Source: Streptomyces sp. NRRL F-5135
GTDB taxonomy: Bacteria; Actinomycetota; Actinomycetes; Streptomycetales; Streptomycetaceae
Length of the DNA stretch: 64,000 nucleotides
Assembly (NCBI RefSeq): GCF_000719775.1
Contig: NZ_JOHR01000003.1
Coordinates: forward strand, 269,604 to 333,603
Direction: 5' to 3'
Under the pieces are notes generated by a model that ran no database searches, was not told the DNA's origin, and saw only the letters and a program-made list of their open reading frames with translations. A program made the translations under genes and the position numbers. Positions 8,096 through 16,816 of this stretch are shown piece by piece. How positions within the stretch are numbered: position 1 is the stretch's first letter; the number at the start of each line of letters is the position of its first letter.

Positions 8096-10618
8096 ATGCC
8101 CACGCCACGCACACGCTGGAGACCAGCTCTCGCGGCCGCCGCGCTCCTGGTGACGGCAGGCGTGCTCCAGGCGCCCGCGCAGGCGGCCGAGGACACCACC
8201 GACTACACGATCGACATCGACGCGAGCCGCCCGGGACCGGCGATCGACGACACGATGTACGGCGTCTTCTACGAGGACATCAACCGCGCGGCGGACGGCG
8301 GGCTCTACGCCGAACTCGTCCAGAACCGGTCGTTCGAGTACAGCACCGCGGACAACGCCTCGTACACCCCGATGACCGCGTGGACCCCCACCGGGACGGG
8401 CACGGCGACCGCGGTGAACGACTCCGCCCGGCTGAACGAACGCAACCGCACCTACCTGCGGCTCGGGCTCGACGGGAGCGAGGCCGGCACCGGTGTCGTC
8501 AACTCCGGCTTCACCACGGGCATCGCGGTGGGGCGGGGCAAGACCTACGACGTCTCCCTGTGGGCGCGCACCGACCAGGCCGCAGGCACCCCCCTGACCG
8601 TGGAGTTACGCGCGGCCGACGGCACCGCGCTCTCCCGGCCGCTGCGGCTCACCGCCCGCGGCGACCGCTGGACCAAGTACACCGCGACCCTGACCGCCAC
8701 GGCCACGCACACCGCGGGCCGCCTCGCCGTGACCGCGACCGGCCGCGGCACCGTCCGGCTCGACATGGTCTCCCTCTTCCCCCGGGACACCTACAAGGGC
8801 CGCCCCGGCGGACTGCGCAAGGACCTCGCCGAGAAGATCGCCGCGCTGCGCCCCGGGTTCGTCCGGTTCCCCGGCGGCTGCCTGGTCAACACCGGCAGCC
8901 ACGAGGGGTACGACGCGGCCTCCGGCTGGCAGCGCAAGCGCTCCTACCAGTGGAAGGACACCGTCGGCCCGGTCGAGCAGCGCGCCACCAACGCCAACTT
9001 CTGGGGATACAACCAGAGTTACGGACTCGGCTACTTCGAGTACTTCCAGTTCGCCGAGGACATCGGCGCGACCGCCCTGCCGGTCGTCCCCGCCCTCGTC
9101 ACCGGTTGCGGTCAGAACACGGCGACTGACGACCCGGCCCTGCTGCGCCGCCACATCCAGGACACGCTCGACCTCATCGAGTTCGCGAACGGCCCCGCCA
9201 CCTCCGTCTGGGGTGCCAAGCGCGCCGCGATGGGCCATCCCGCGCCCTTCGGCCTCACCCACATCGAGGTGGGCAACGAGGAGAACCTCCCGGACGCGTT
9301 CTTCGCCCGCTTCACCGAGTTCCGCAAGGCCGTCGAGGCCGCGCACCCGGACATCACGGTGATCTCCAACTCCGGCCCCGACGACGCCGGTGCCACCTTC
9401 GACCGGGCCTGGCAGCTCAACCGCGACGCCAAGGTGGCGATGGTCGACGAGCACTACTACAACAGCCCGCGGTGGTTCCTGGAGAACAACGACCGCTACG
9501 ACACCTACGACCGCTCCGGACCGAAGGTGTTCCTCGGTGAGTACGCCTCCCAGGGCAACACCTTCGGCAACGCCCTCGCCGAGGCGGCCTTCATGACGGG
9601 CCTCGAACGCAACGCGGACGTCGTCAAGCTCGCCTCGTACGCCCCGCTGCTCGCCAACACCGACTCCGTGCAGTGGCGGCCCGACATGATCTGGTTCGAC
9701 ACCACCCGCTCCTGGGGCTCGGCGAACTACGAGACGCAGAAGCTGTTCATGACGAACACCGGGGACCGGGTCGTTCCCAGCACGGCGAGCGCCACCCCGG
9801 CCGGGACCGCTCCCATCACGGGCGCCGTCGGCCTGTCCACCTGGGCGACGAGCGCCGCCTACGACGACGTCACGGTCACCGGCGCCGACGGGAAGACGCT
9901 GTTCGCCGACGACTTCTCGGCGGGTGACGGCCGCTGGACGAAGGCGGCGGGCACCGGAAGCTGGGCGGTGCGGGACGGCGCCTACGTCCAGACGGACACG
10001 GCGGCCGAGAACACCCTCGTCACCGCGGGTGACCCCGCCTGGCAGAACTACGACCTGCGGGTCAAGGCGACCAAACAGGCCGGCAAGGAGGGCTTCCTGA
10101 TCGCCTTCGGCGTCCGGGACACCGGGAACTACTACTGGTGGAACCTGGGCGGCTGGAACAACACGCAGTCCGCCGTGGAGAAGGCCGTCGGCGGGGCCAA
10201 GCAGACGCTCGTCTCCACGGACACGAAGATCGAGACCGGCCGGACCTACGACGTACGCGTCGCGGTCCGGGGCCGTCAGGTCACCCTCTACCTCGACGGC
10301 GCGGAATGGGGGCGCTTCACCGACGACAAGGCGGCCGAACCCTTCCGCCAGGTCGTCACCCGTGACGGGGACGACCTCATCGTCAAGGTCGTCAACGCGC
10401 AGGGCGACGCGGCCCGTACGACCGTCCGCCTGGCCGGGGTGCGCAACGTCGCCCCGACGGCCCGGCTGACCACACTCAGCGGCTCCCCCGAGGCCGTGAA
10501 CACCGCCGACGACCAGCCCATCAGGCCGGTGACCTCGACACGGGACGGTGTCGGCGCCACCTTCACCCACACCTTTCCGCCGCACTCGGTCACGTTTCTG
10601 CGGCTCAAGGCCGGCTGA
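8096..10618 (+). CDS. Secreted GH51-type alpha-L-arabinofuranosidase with C-terminal lectin-like domain
   Basis: 840 residues. A signal peptide (RWRPALAAAALLVTAG, cleavage near AQA-AE) sends it outside. The N-terminal region carries YGVFYEDINRAADGGLYAEL, typical of GH51, then a beta insert, then the (beta/alpha)8 barrel with clan GH-A acid/base in HIEVGNEE (Glu395) and nucleophile in VFLGEYAS (Glu482). Residues ~600-740 form a concanavalin-like sugar-binding domain (FADDFSAGDGRW, NYYWWNLGGW). It releases arabinose from arabinan or arabinoxylan. Leu171 is encoded by TTA (8606-8608), so translation probably needs the bldA tRNA and is tied to development. Confidence 0.93.
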   Translation: MPTPRTRWRPALAAAALLVTAGVLQAPAQAAEDTTDYTIDIDASRPGPAIDDTMYGVFYEDINRAADGGLYAELVQNRSFEYSTADNASYTPMTAWTPTGTGTATAVNDSARLNERNRTYLRLGLDGSEAGTGVVNSGFTTGIAVGRGKTYDVSLWARTDQAAGTPLTVELRAADGTALSRPLRLTARGDRWTKYTATLTATATHTAGRLAVTATGRGTVRLDMVSLFPRDTYKGRPGGLRKDLAEKIAALRPGFVRFPGGCLVNTGSHEGYDAASGWQRKRSYQWKDTVGPVEQRATNANFWGYNQSYGLGYFEYFQFAEDIGATALPVVPALVTGCGQNTATDDPALLRRHIQDTLDLIEFANGPATSVWGAKRAAMGHPAPFGLTHIEVGNEENLPDAFFARFTEFRKAVEAAHPDITVISNSGPDDAGATFDRAWQLNRDAKVAMVDEHYYNSPRWFLENNDRYDTYDRSGPKVFLGEYASQGNTFGNALAEAAFMTGLERNADVVKLASYAPLLANTDSVQWRPDMIWFDTTRSWGSANYETQKLFMTNTGDRVVPSTASATPAGTAPITGAVGLSTWATSAAYDDVTVTGADGKTLFADDFSAGDGRWTKAAGTGSWAVRDGAYVQTDTAAENTLVTAGDPAWQNYDLRVKATKQAGKEGFLIAFGVRDTGNYYWWNLGGWNNTQSAVEKAVGGAKQTLVSTDTKIETGRTYDVRVAVRGRQVTLYLDGAEWGRFTDDKAAEPFRQVVTRDGDDLIVKVVNAQGDAARTTVRLAGVRNVAPTARLTTLSGSPEAVNTADDQPIRPVTSTRDGVGATFTHTFPPHSVTFLRLKAG

Positions 10619-10759
10619 CCCCGTCTCCCCGGCACCACCGGGCGCCGTCCGTGACCGCCCGGACCACCGTGACACACCACCGGCCCCCGGCCCGCCGCCT
10701 CGCGCGGACCGGGGCCGGGACGAGCACACCCCGACACACCCCCGGCAGGAGCCGCGCTG

Positions 10760-11962
10760 ATGACCAACGAAACATCCCGCCCGCGTACCACCACGGGCCC
10801 CGCCACCCGGCGTACCGTCCTGGCGGGAGCCGCCGCCGCGGGCCTGGCGGCCGCCACGGCGACCACCGCGCGAGCGGAGTCAGAACCGACCGGACAGGCC
10901 GGCGGCAGAGCACCGGTCCGCGAGCCGTTCGGCCGGCTCCCGGACGGCTCCAGGGTCCACCGCTGGACCCTGGAGAACGGCGGCACCCGGCTGCGCGTGC
11001 TCAGCTACGGCGGCATCGTCCAGTCGCTGGAGATCCCCGACCGTCGCGGCCGGTACGCCAACGTCTCCCTCGGATTCGACAATCTCGACGACTACCTCGG
11101 GGCCGGCACCTTCTTCGGCGCGCTCATCGGCCGGTACGGCAACCGGATCGCCAAGGGCCGCTTCACCCTGGACGGCCGCACCTACCAGCTCCCGCTGAAC
11201 GACGGGGAGAACACCCTGCACGGCGGCACGGAAGGCTTCGACAAACGCGTCTGGGACGTGGAGCCGTTCACCCGGGGCTCGGACGTCGGGATCGTCCTGC
11301 GCCGGACCAGCCCCGACGGCGAGATGGGCTACCCCGGCACCCTCCGGGCGGCGGTCACCTACACCCTGACCCCGCGCGGCAGCTGGCGCATCGACTACGC
11401 GGCGACAACCGACCGCCCGACGGTCGTCAACCTGACCAACCACACCTACTTCAACCTGGCGGGGGAGGGCAGCGGCGATGTGTACGGGCACGAGCTGACG
11501 CTCGCGGCCACCCGCTACACACCGGTGGACACGACCCTCATACCCACCGGCGAACTGGCGAAGGTGGTGGGCACACCGTTCGACTTCCGGGCCGGGAAGC
11601 CCATCGGCCGCGACATCCGCACCGGCCACCCGCAGCTGCTGCGCGGCCAGGGATTCGACCACAACTTCGTACTCGACAAGGGCATCACGGCCGAGCCCCG
11701 GCACGCCATCACCCTCCGCGACCCGGGCTCGGGCCGCATCCTGCGGATCGCCACCACGGAGCCCGGCGTGCAGTTCTACTCGGGCAACTTCCTCGTCGGC
11801 ACCCTGGCCGGCACCTCGGGCCGGGTCTACCGGCAGGGCGACGGGCTGTGCCTGGAGACCCAGCACTTCCCCGACTCCCCGAACCAGCCGTCGTTCCCCT
11901 CGACCGTCCTGCGCCCCGGGCAGACCTACCGCTCGGCCACGGAGCACTCCTTCCACGGCTGA
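10760..11962 (+). CDS. galM: Tat-secreted aldose 1-epimerase
   Basis: 400 residues. A twin-arginine leader (ATRRTVLAGAAAAGLAA) precedes a GalM-type beta-sandwich. Conserved active-site residues are present: His154 in TLHGG, His228 in NHTYFNL, and Glu366 in ETQHFPDSPNQPSFP. It interconverts alpha and beta anomers of free sugars. Export suggests it works on sugars released outside the cell by the GH51 enzyme encoded 141 bp upstream, speeding uptake of the right anomer. Probably the same transcription unit, though a 141-bp gap leaves room for its own promoter. Confidence 0.9.
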   Translation: MTNETSRPRTTTGPATRRTVLAGAAAAGLAAATATTARAESEPTGQAGGRAPVREPFGRLPDGSRVHRWTLENGGTRLRVLSYGGIVQSLEIPDRRGRYANVSLGFDNLDDYLGAGTFFGALIGRYGNRIAKGRFTLDGRTYQLPLNDGENTLHGGTEGFDKRVWDVEPFTRGSDVGIVLRRTSPDGEMGYPGTLRAAVTYTLTPRGSWRIDYAATTDRPTVVNLTNHTYFNLAGEGSGDVYGHELTLAATRYTPVDTTLIPTGELAKVVGTPFDFRAGKPIGRDIRTGHPQLLRGQGFDHNFVLDKGITAEPRHAITLRDPGSGRILRIATTEPGVQFYSGNFLVGTLAGTSGRVYRQGDGLCLETQHFPDSPNQPSFPSTVLRPGQTYRSATEHSFHG

Positions 11963-11991
11963 GCCAGGGCGCCCGCGCCCGCCGGACCGAG

Positions 11992-12043
11992 CCGTCGTAC
12001 CGTGCCCGGTCCGGCGAGGGCGGGCCGGACACGCGTACGACGG
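11992..12043. terminator. Nested hairpin terminator
   Basis: Outer 9-bp arms (CCGTCGTAC / GTACGACGG) and inner 7-bp arms (GTCCGGC / GCCGGAC) with a short loop lie between the epimerase stop and the sigma-factor start. Strong stem, no T tract. Confidence 0.6.
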
Positions 12044-12092
12044 GGGCCGGTCGACCGCGGGGACACCACCGCAGAGAAGGGGCGGTTTTGTC

Positions 12093-12653
12093 GTGAGCAC
12101 TGTCCTGGACGACACCGCAGCCGCCGAATTCCACGCGTTCTTCGAGCGGCATTACGCGGAACTGTCCACTCTCGCCTACCTGTTGACGGGCGAGGCGGAC
12201 ACGGCGGACGATCTGGCCTCCGACGCGCTGCTCGCCATGTGGCGGCACTGGGACCGGGTCAGGGCAGCCGACCACCCCGTCGCGTACGCCCGGGGAGTGG
12301 TCGCCAACCTGGTCCGTTCACGGATCCGGAGCGCCGTGCGCGAGCGCCGCAGGATCTCGCTGTTCTGGTCCCAGCGCCCCGAGGGGTTCGACGGCCCGGA
12401 CGTGCCGGTGGTGCTGGACGTCCGGGCCGCGCTGGGCCGGCTGCCGTTCCGCAGGCGCGCGTGTGTCGTCCTGCGGTACGCGATGGACCTCTCCGAGCGT
12501 GACACCGCTCTCGCCCTCGGCATCTCGGTGGGCACGGTCAAGAGCCAGTCGTCACGCGGGATGGCGGAGCTGCAACGCCTGTTGGGCACCGGTGCCGCGG
12601 AAGCCGGCATCCATGCGAAGGTGGCCGTGGGACGCATGGAGAAGAGGTGCTGA
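12093..12653 (+). CDS. SigE-family ECF RNA polymerase sigma factor
   Basis: 186 residues from GTG 12093. Region 2 reads EFHAFFERHYAELSTLAYLL and ADDLASDALLAMWRHW; region 4 reads LPFRRRACVVLRYAMDLSE followed by a helix-turn-helix (DTALALGISVGTVKSQSSRG). This matches the actinobacterial SigE subfamily of small ECF sigma factors. Its TGA overlaps the ATG of the next gene, so the two are co-translated. Such pairs usually respond to envelope conditions, and the partner being membrane-anchored fits that. Confidence 0.92.
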   Translation: MSTVLDDTAAAEFHAFFERHYAELSTLAYLLTGEADTADDLASDALLAMWRHWDRVRAADHPVAYARGVVANLVRSRIRSAVRERRRISLFWSQRPEGFDGPDVPVVLDVRAALGRLPFRRRACVVLRYAMDLSERDTALALGISVGTVKSQSSRGMAELQRLLGTGAAEAGIHAKVAVGRMEKRC

Positions 12654-13525
12654 TGGACGACCTCGGCAGGCGGCTTCGGCGGGAGGCGCGCGCCCACCGC
12701 CCGGACCGGGAACGGATGCTCGCGAGGATGGAGCGGGGCATGGCGGGGCCGGACCCGGCGCCCGCGGCCGGACCCGGTCACCGGCCCGCGCCCTGGCCGC
12801 GGGTGGCCGCCGTGGCGGGCGGGGCCGTCGGTGTCCTGGGCCTGAGCCTGTTCGCCCTCGGCCCCGTCGTCGACGGTGCCCACGAACCCTCCCGGACCGT
12901 GGCCGCCACGGAGCGGCCGGCCGTCGCGGGGCCGAGCGGCCCGGCGGACGCCCCAGAGCACTCCGGGACGGCCTCGCGGAGCCCGCGGGCCACGACCGGC
13001 GGTGCCGGCTCCGCCGCGTCCGGCACCGACGGATCCGACTCCGCCGCGTCCGCCGACGCCGAGCGGTCGCCGGCCGCCGGGCGACCGTCCGCGGGCGGGA
13101 GCGACGCGTCCGCTCGGGCGGGCACCCGCTCCCGCTATCTCCGGTCGGCCGGCGCGGTCGATCCGCGCAGCAACGCCTACTGGGCCCAGAACAATCTCAC
13201 TCTCACGACCGAACGGCCGCTCACCGCGCTGACGGTGGAACTGCGGATCGCGCAGACCGGCGGGGTGCGGGACACCGGCTCCTGGCGGTCGCTGCCCATG
13301 GCGGACTTCTCCGTCTCGGTCCACGCGGGGGGCGGTGCGCTGGTCTTCCGCTGGACACTCAGGGACGGCGCGACGGTGCCGGCCGGTACGCACATGTTCG
13401 CCGCCCAGTACGACCACGCCGAGGGCGGCCGGGACGCCACCGGCGACCGGTACACGGCGCGGGCCTCGGCCGTGGGAGGAGCGGCCGAGGTCACCGGGGA
13501 CTTCACCTCGGCCGGCGCCCGCTGA
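12653..13525 (+). CDS. Membrane-anchored, probable sigma-associated surface protein
   Basis: 290 residues. The start shares one base with the sigma-factor stop (TGATG) and has GAAGAGG upstream. A basic cytoplasmic N-terminus of ~40 residues (DDLGRRLRREARAHRPDRERM) resembles the short sigma-binding segment of membrane anti-sigma factors. One helix follows (VAAVAGGAVGVLGLSLFALG), then a low-complexity Ser/Ala/Thr linker of ~100 residues, then a folded outer domain of ~120 residues with many aromatic and beta-prone stretches (NAYWAQNNLTLTT). No catalytic motif is evident. Anti-sigma function is inferred from position and topology; it could also be a target gene of the sigma factor. Confidence 0.7.
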   Translation: MDDLGRRLRREARAHRPDRERMLARMERGMAGPDPAPAAGPGHRPAPWPRVAAVAGGAVGVLGLSLFALGPVVDGAHEPSRTVAATERPAVAGPSGPADAPEHSGTASRSPRATTGGAGSAASGTDGSDSAASADAERSPAAGRPSAGGSDASARAGTRSRYLRSAGAVDPRSNAYWAQNNLTLTTERPLTALTVELRIAQTGGVRDTGSWRSLPMADFSVSVHAGGGALVFRWTLRDGATVPAGTHMFAAQYDHAEGGRDATGDRYTARASAVGGAAEVTGDFTSAGAR

Positions 13526-13640
13526 GCCACGTACCGGCACCCCCGCGTCCCGATCCGTACCGGGGCACCGCCGCGCCCGCGCCCGCGTCGGCATCCGGCG
13601 CCCGGCGACGACGGGCCGGCCGCCGCCCATGCCGTCCCCG

Positions 13641-13674
13641 GCCGGTGGGCGCCCGTCGCCGGACGCCCACCGGC
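13641..13674. terminator. Hairpin between convergent genes
   Basis: 11-bp arms (GCCGGTGGGCG and complement) flank a 12-nt loop, immediately downstream of the M20 peptidase stop and facing the sigma operon. Likely bidirectional. Confidence 0.65.
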
Positions 13675-13680
13675 GCGGTC

Positions 13681-14904
13681 TCACTCCGCGGCGCCGCCGC
13701 TGCCCAGGGCGAGCGCGTGCAGGGTCCCCGCGGTGAGTGCCGTACGGTCGGGCAGGTCGGCGGTGAGAACGTGCTCGTGGCGTGCGTGCGCGCCGTCGCC
13801 GGTCGCGCCCATGCCGCACAGTACGGGGCGGCCGAGGGCGGCGACGAAGTTGGCGTCGCTGCCGCCGCCCACGAACAGCTCCGCGAGCGGGGCGCGCAGC
13901 TGGGCGGCCACGGAGTCCGCCACGGCGAAGAGTTCGCGGCCGGCCGGACCGGGCTCCATGGGAGGCCGGTTCCAGCCGCCGCCGACGGTCAGGGTGACCC
14001 GCGGATCGGTGGGGGCCAGGCTCGCCAGGACCTCGTCCATGCGCCGGATCTCCTCCTGGCCGACGACCCGGATGTCCACCAGCCCGTGTGCCTCGCCCGC
14101 GATCACGTTGCGGGCTGTACCGCCGCTGATCCGCCCGACGTTGACACTGGTGCCCCGCTCCAGGTCCGCCGCGTCGGCCAGTTGCCGCACGGCGTCGGCG
14201 AGGGCGTGCACGGCGCTGGCGCCCTTGGCCGGGTCCAGCCCGGCATGGGCCTCGATGCCCGTCGTGCTCAGGGTGAAGATGCCCACCCCCTTGCGGCCGG
14301 CCTTGACACCCCAGGAGCCGCCGGGCTCCAGGACGAGGGTCGCCACCGCGTCCTCGGTGGCCCGCTCGATGACCGGGCGCGACATGACGCTCCCCGTCTC
14401 CTCGTCCCCGTTGAGGACGAAGCGTACGGTCGGCCGGGCCAGGCCGAGCTCCCGCAGGGCGCGCAGGGCCCACACCCCTTGCGCCAGGCCCGCCTTCATG
14501 TCGAAGACGCCGGGTCCGGTGACGGTCTCCTCCGTCACCGTGAACGGCCATCCGGCGAGGGTACCGGCGGGCCACACCGTGTCGTAGTGGCCGACGACCG
14601 TGACCGTCGGACCGCCGCTCACCGAGCCGGTGTACTCGGCCTCGACGACATCACCGCACGCCGCGTCGCGGTGGCGCACGAGGCGGTCCGGCTCTCCCAG
14701 CCGCTCGGTGAGCAGGTTCACCAGGAGGCCGGCGGTCGCGTCGAGCAGGGCCTTGTCGTCGCTCGGCGACTCCTGTTCGACGAGCCGGCGCAGATCCGTC
14801 AGGAAGCCCTGGCGGTACTCCGCCGTACGGCACCGGTCGGCGATGCGGGACACGCCGTCGGAGGCGTCGGACGGGGAAGGGAAGGCGGATGCGGGTACGG
14901 ACAT
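13681..14904 (-). CDS. M20-family metallopeptidase, glutamate-carboxypeptidase type
   Basis: 407 residues with the full set of M20 zinc ligands and the catalytic base: His106 and Asp108 in VGHYDTVWP, Asp135 in GVFDMKAG, and Glu168/Glu169 in NGDEETGS. The dimerisation domain is intact (GIEAHAGLDPAKGASA). Best fit is the CPG2-like group, which removes C-terminal glutamate from folates and aminobenzoyl-glutamate. That fits the AbgT-type transporter encoded just upstream on the same strand. No signal peptide, so it acts in the cytoplasm on imported substrate. Substrate is inferred from the pairing. Confidence 0.88.
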   Translation of the reverse strand: MSVPASAFPSPSDASDGVSRIADRCRTAEYRQGFLTDLRRLVEQESPSDDKALLDATAGLLVNLLTERLGEPDRLVRHRDAACGDVVEAEYTGSVSGGPTVTVVGHYDTVWPAGTLAGWPFTVTEETVTGPGVFDMKAGLAQGVWALRALRELGLARPTVRFVLNGDEETGSVMSRPVIERATEDAVATLVLEPGGSWGVKAGRKGVGIFTLSTTGIEAHAGLDPAKGASAVHALADAVRQLADAADLERGTSVNVGRISGGTARNVIAGEAHGLVDIRVVGQEEIRRMDEVLASLAPTDPRVTLTVGGGWNRPPMEPGPAGRELFAVADSVAAQLRAPLAELFVGGGSDANFVAALGRPVLCGMGATGDGAHARHEHVLTADLPDRTALTAGTLHALALGSGGAAE

Positions 14905-15040
14905 GACGCGGTGACTCTCCGGTTCTCGCGGTGACTTCTCGCGGTGACGGGTGCGGGGGACATGGGGCGACGGGCCCGGGAGCCGGATCGAGGGCTCCCG
15001 GGGCCGCCGGGCGGGGCGGGCGCCGTGCGACGCGCGGGGG

Positions 15041-16663
15041 TCAGTGCACGGGCGCCCCCGGCCCGAAGGGCAGCCCGGCCGTGTACCAGGCCAGGAAGAG
15101 CAGGGTCCACACGAGGAGCATGGCCAGGGACACGGGCAGCGTCAGCGACATCAGGGTGCCGATGCCGGCGGTGGGCCGGTAGCGGCGGACGAAGCCGAGA
15201 CAGAGGACGAAGTACGGGCTCATCGGTGTGATGGCGTTGGTACAGGAGTCCGCGATGCGGTAGAGCGCCCACGTGGTCTCGGGCGCGACATGCAGCAGCA
15301 TCAGCATGGGCACGAAGACGGGCCCGATCAGCGCCCACATCGCGGACCCGCTGGTCAGACACAGGTTCATCACGCTGACGACGACGATCACACCGACGAA
15401 GACCAAGGTGAGCGGCACCCCGGAGGAGTCCAGCAGCCGCGCGCCGCTGATCGCCATGACCTCACCGATCTTCGTCCACTTGAAGTAGGCGAGGAACTGC
15501 GAGATCGCGAAGAACAGCACCAGAACCGGGGTGAGGTCGTGCAGCCCGCGGGCCATCATGTCGGGGATGTCCCGGGCGCGCCGTACCGCTCCCACCGCCC
15601 GGCCGTAGACGACGCCCGTGGCGAAGAAGAGCAGCGCGAGGAACACGGCGACGTTGTGGACGAGGGGTGAGTCGATGACGGCGCCGTGCTCGCCGCGCAG
15701 CGGGGAAGCGGCGGGCAGCGCGGCGGCGGCGATGACCGCGAGCAGCACGAGCGCGGTGGCGGCGGCGCTCCGCAGCCCGCGCCGCTCGTCCCCCGTGAGC
15801 GAGAGGTCGGGCAGGTCCGCGCCGTCGGCCCGCCCCGTGGCCCGGTCCCCGCCCCCGGCGGGCGTGGCCGGGCCGGAGCCGGCCGCCGCCAACTCCTCGG
15901 GGCCCGCGGTCATCGCCACGCGCCGGGTCAGCAGGGTCTCGGCGACCACGGTGACCACCAGGGCCAGGACCACCGAGGAGACCAGCGAGAAGAAGTAGTT
16001 GGCCACCGGGGTGACCGTGTAGGCGGGATCGATGGTGTGTGCGGCCGCCGTCGTCAGCGCGGCCAGCGTGGCGTCCGACGGTGTGACCAGCGGGCTGGCC
16101 GCGTGGCCGCTCGAGACGGACACGAAGGCGACCACCGCGCCCAGTACCGGGTTGCGGCCGACGGAGCGGTAGGCGATGGCGCCCAGCGGGATCATCACCA
16201 CGAAAGCGGCGTCGGACGCGATGTGCGCCACCATCCCGGTGAACGCGACGACGAACGTCACCGCCCGGACCGGGACCTTCGCCAGCGCGGCCCGCAGCAT
16301 CGCGGTCAGCAGTCCCGCCCGGTCCGCGACCGACACGCCGAGCATCACGACCAGCACCACACCGAGCGGTGGGAAGGTCGCGTAGTTGTCGATGAGGCCG
16401 TCGAGCATCATCGTCACACCCGCGTCGGAGACCAGGCTCCGGACCACGACTCGTCCGCCGTCCGCGGGAGAGGCCGCGGAGACGCCCAGGGCGTGCAGCG
16501 CCCAACTGAGCACCAGCAGCACGCCGCTGAGGATCACGAAGAGCCAGAACGGGTGCGGCAGCCGGTTGCCCACGCGCTCGACGACCCCGAGTACCCGCAG
16601 GGTCAGCGCCACGGACGCGGTGGGCTTCTCCACCGTCGTCTCCACCGTCGTCTTGGTCACCAC
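15041..16663 (-). CDS. abgT: AbgT-family transporter (aminobenzoyl-glutamate type)
   Basis: About 540 residues with a dozen or more hydrophobic segments and the typical AbgT opening VGNRLPHPFWLFVILS. Later segments include SGHAASPLVTPSDA and MNLCLTSGSAMWALIGP, which match the family's Ser/Pro-rich re-entrant region. GTG at 16663 was chosen because AGGAAGGGA sits 6 bp upstream; a GTG at 16681 is also open. AbgT proteins import p-aminobenzoyl-glutamate, and some homologues export sulfonamides. Paired with the M20 peptidase 136 bp downstream and divergent from an AsnC-type regulator. Confidence 0.87.
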   Translation of the reverse strand: MVTKTTVETTVEKPTASVALTLRVLGVVERVGNRLPHPFWLFVILSGVLLVLSWALHALGVSAASPADGGRVVVRSLVSDAGVTMMLDGLIDNYATFPPLGVVLVVMLGVSVADRAGLLTAMLRAALAKVPVRAVTFVVAFTGMVAHIASDAAFVVMIPLGAIAYRSVGRNPVLGAVVAFVSVSSGHAASPLVTPSDATLAALTTAAAHTIDPAYTVTPVANYFFSLVSSVVLALVVTVVAETLLTRRVAMTAGPEELAAAGSGPATPAGGGDRATGRADGADLPDLSLTGDERRGLRSAAATALVLLAVIAAAALPAASPLRGEHGAVIDSPLVHNVAVFLALLFFATGVVYGRAVGAVRRARDIPDMMARGLHDLTPVLVLFFAISQFLAYFKWTKIGEVMAISGARLLDSSGVPLTLVFVGVIVVVSVMNLCLTSGSAMWALIGPVFVPMLMLLHVAPETTWALYRIADSCTNAITPMSPYFVLCLGFVRRYRPTAGIGTLMSLTLPVSLAMLLVWTLLFLAWYTAGLPFGPGAPVH

Positions 16664-16707
16664 ATCGTTTCCCTTCCTCACCAGCCGGGTGGCCGCCAGC
16701 GCGGCGT

Positions 16708-16749
16708 ATTGATCGGCAATGAGACGCCAGCGTGGTTGATTGTGTCAAT
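16708..16749. promoter_or_regulatory. Paired AsnC/Lrp-like operator dyads
   Basis: ATTG-ATCGG-CAAT (16708-16720) and ATTG-TGT-CAAT (16739-16749, overlapping TTGA-N5-TCAA at 16736-16748) lie in the 153-bp gap between the AbgT and AsnC-type genes. Their centres are 30 bp apart, about three helical turns, which suits a multimeric Lrp-type protein. Confidence 0.5.
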
Positions 16750-16816
16750 GGAGAAGTGATGTGCGCCTATTTCATCCGTGTAACTTCTTGGTGATGGGAG
16801 GGTCTAGGATCGGTCC

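Noticed and set aside
8606..10729. Long minus-strand open frame opposite the GH51 gene
   Set aside because: Val/Gly/Glu-rich antisense shadow; the plus strand has full GH51 motifs.
12176..14575. Very long minus-strand open frame (799 codons)
   Set aside because: Arg/Gly/Pro-rich shadow of the sigma operon and M20 gene; no domain and it overlaps well-supported genes on both strands.
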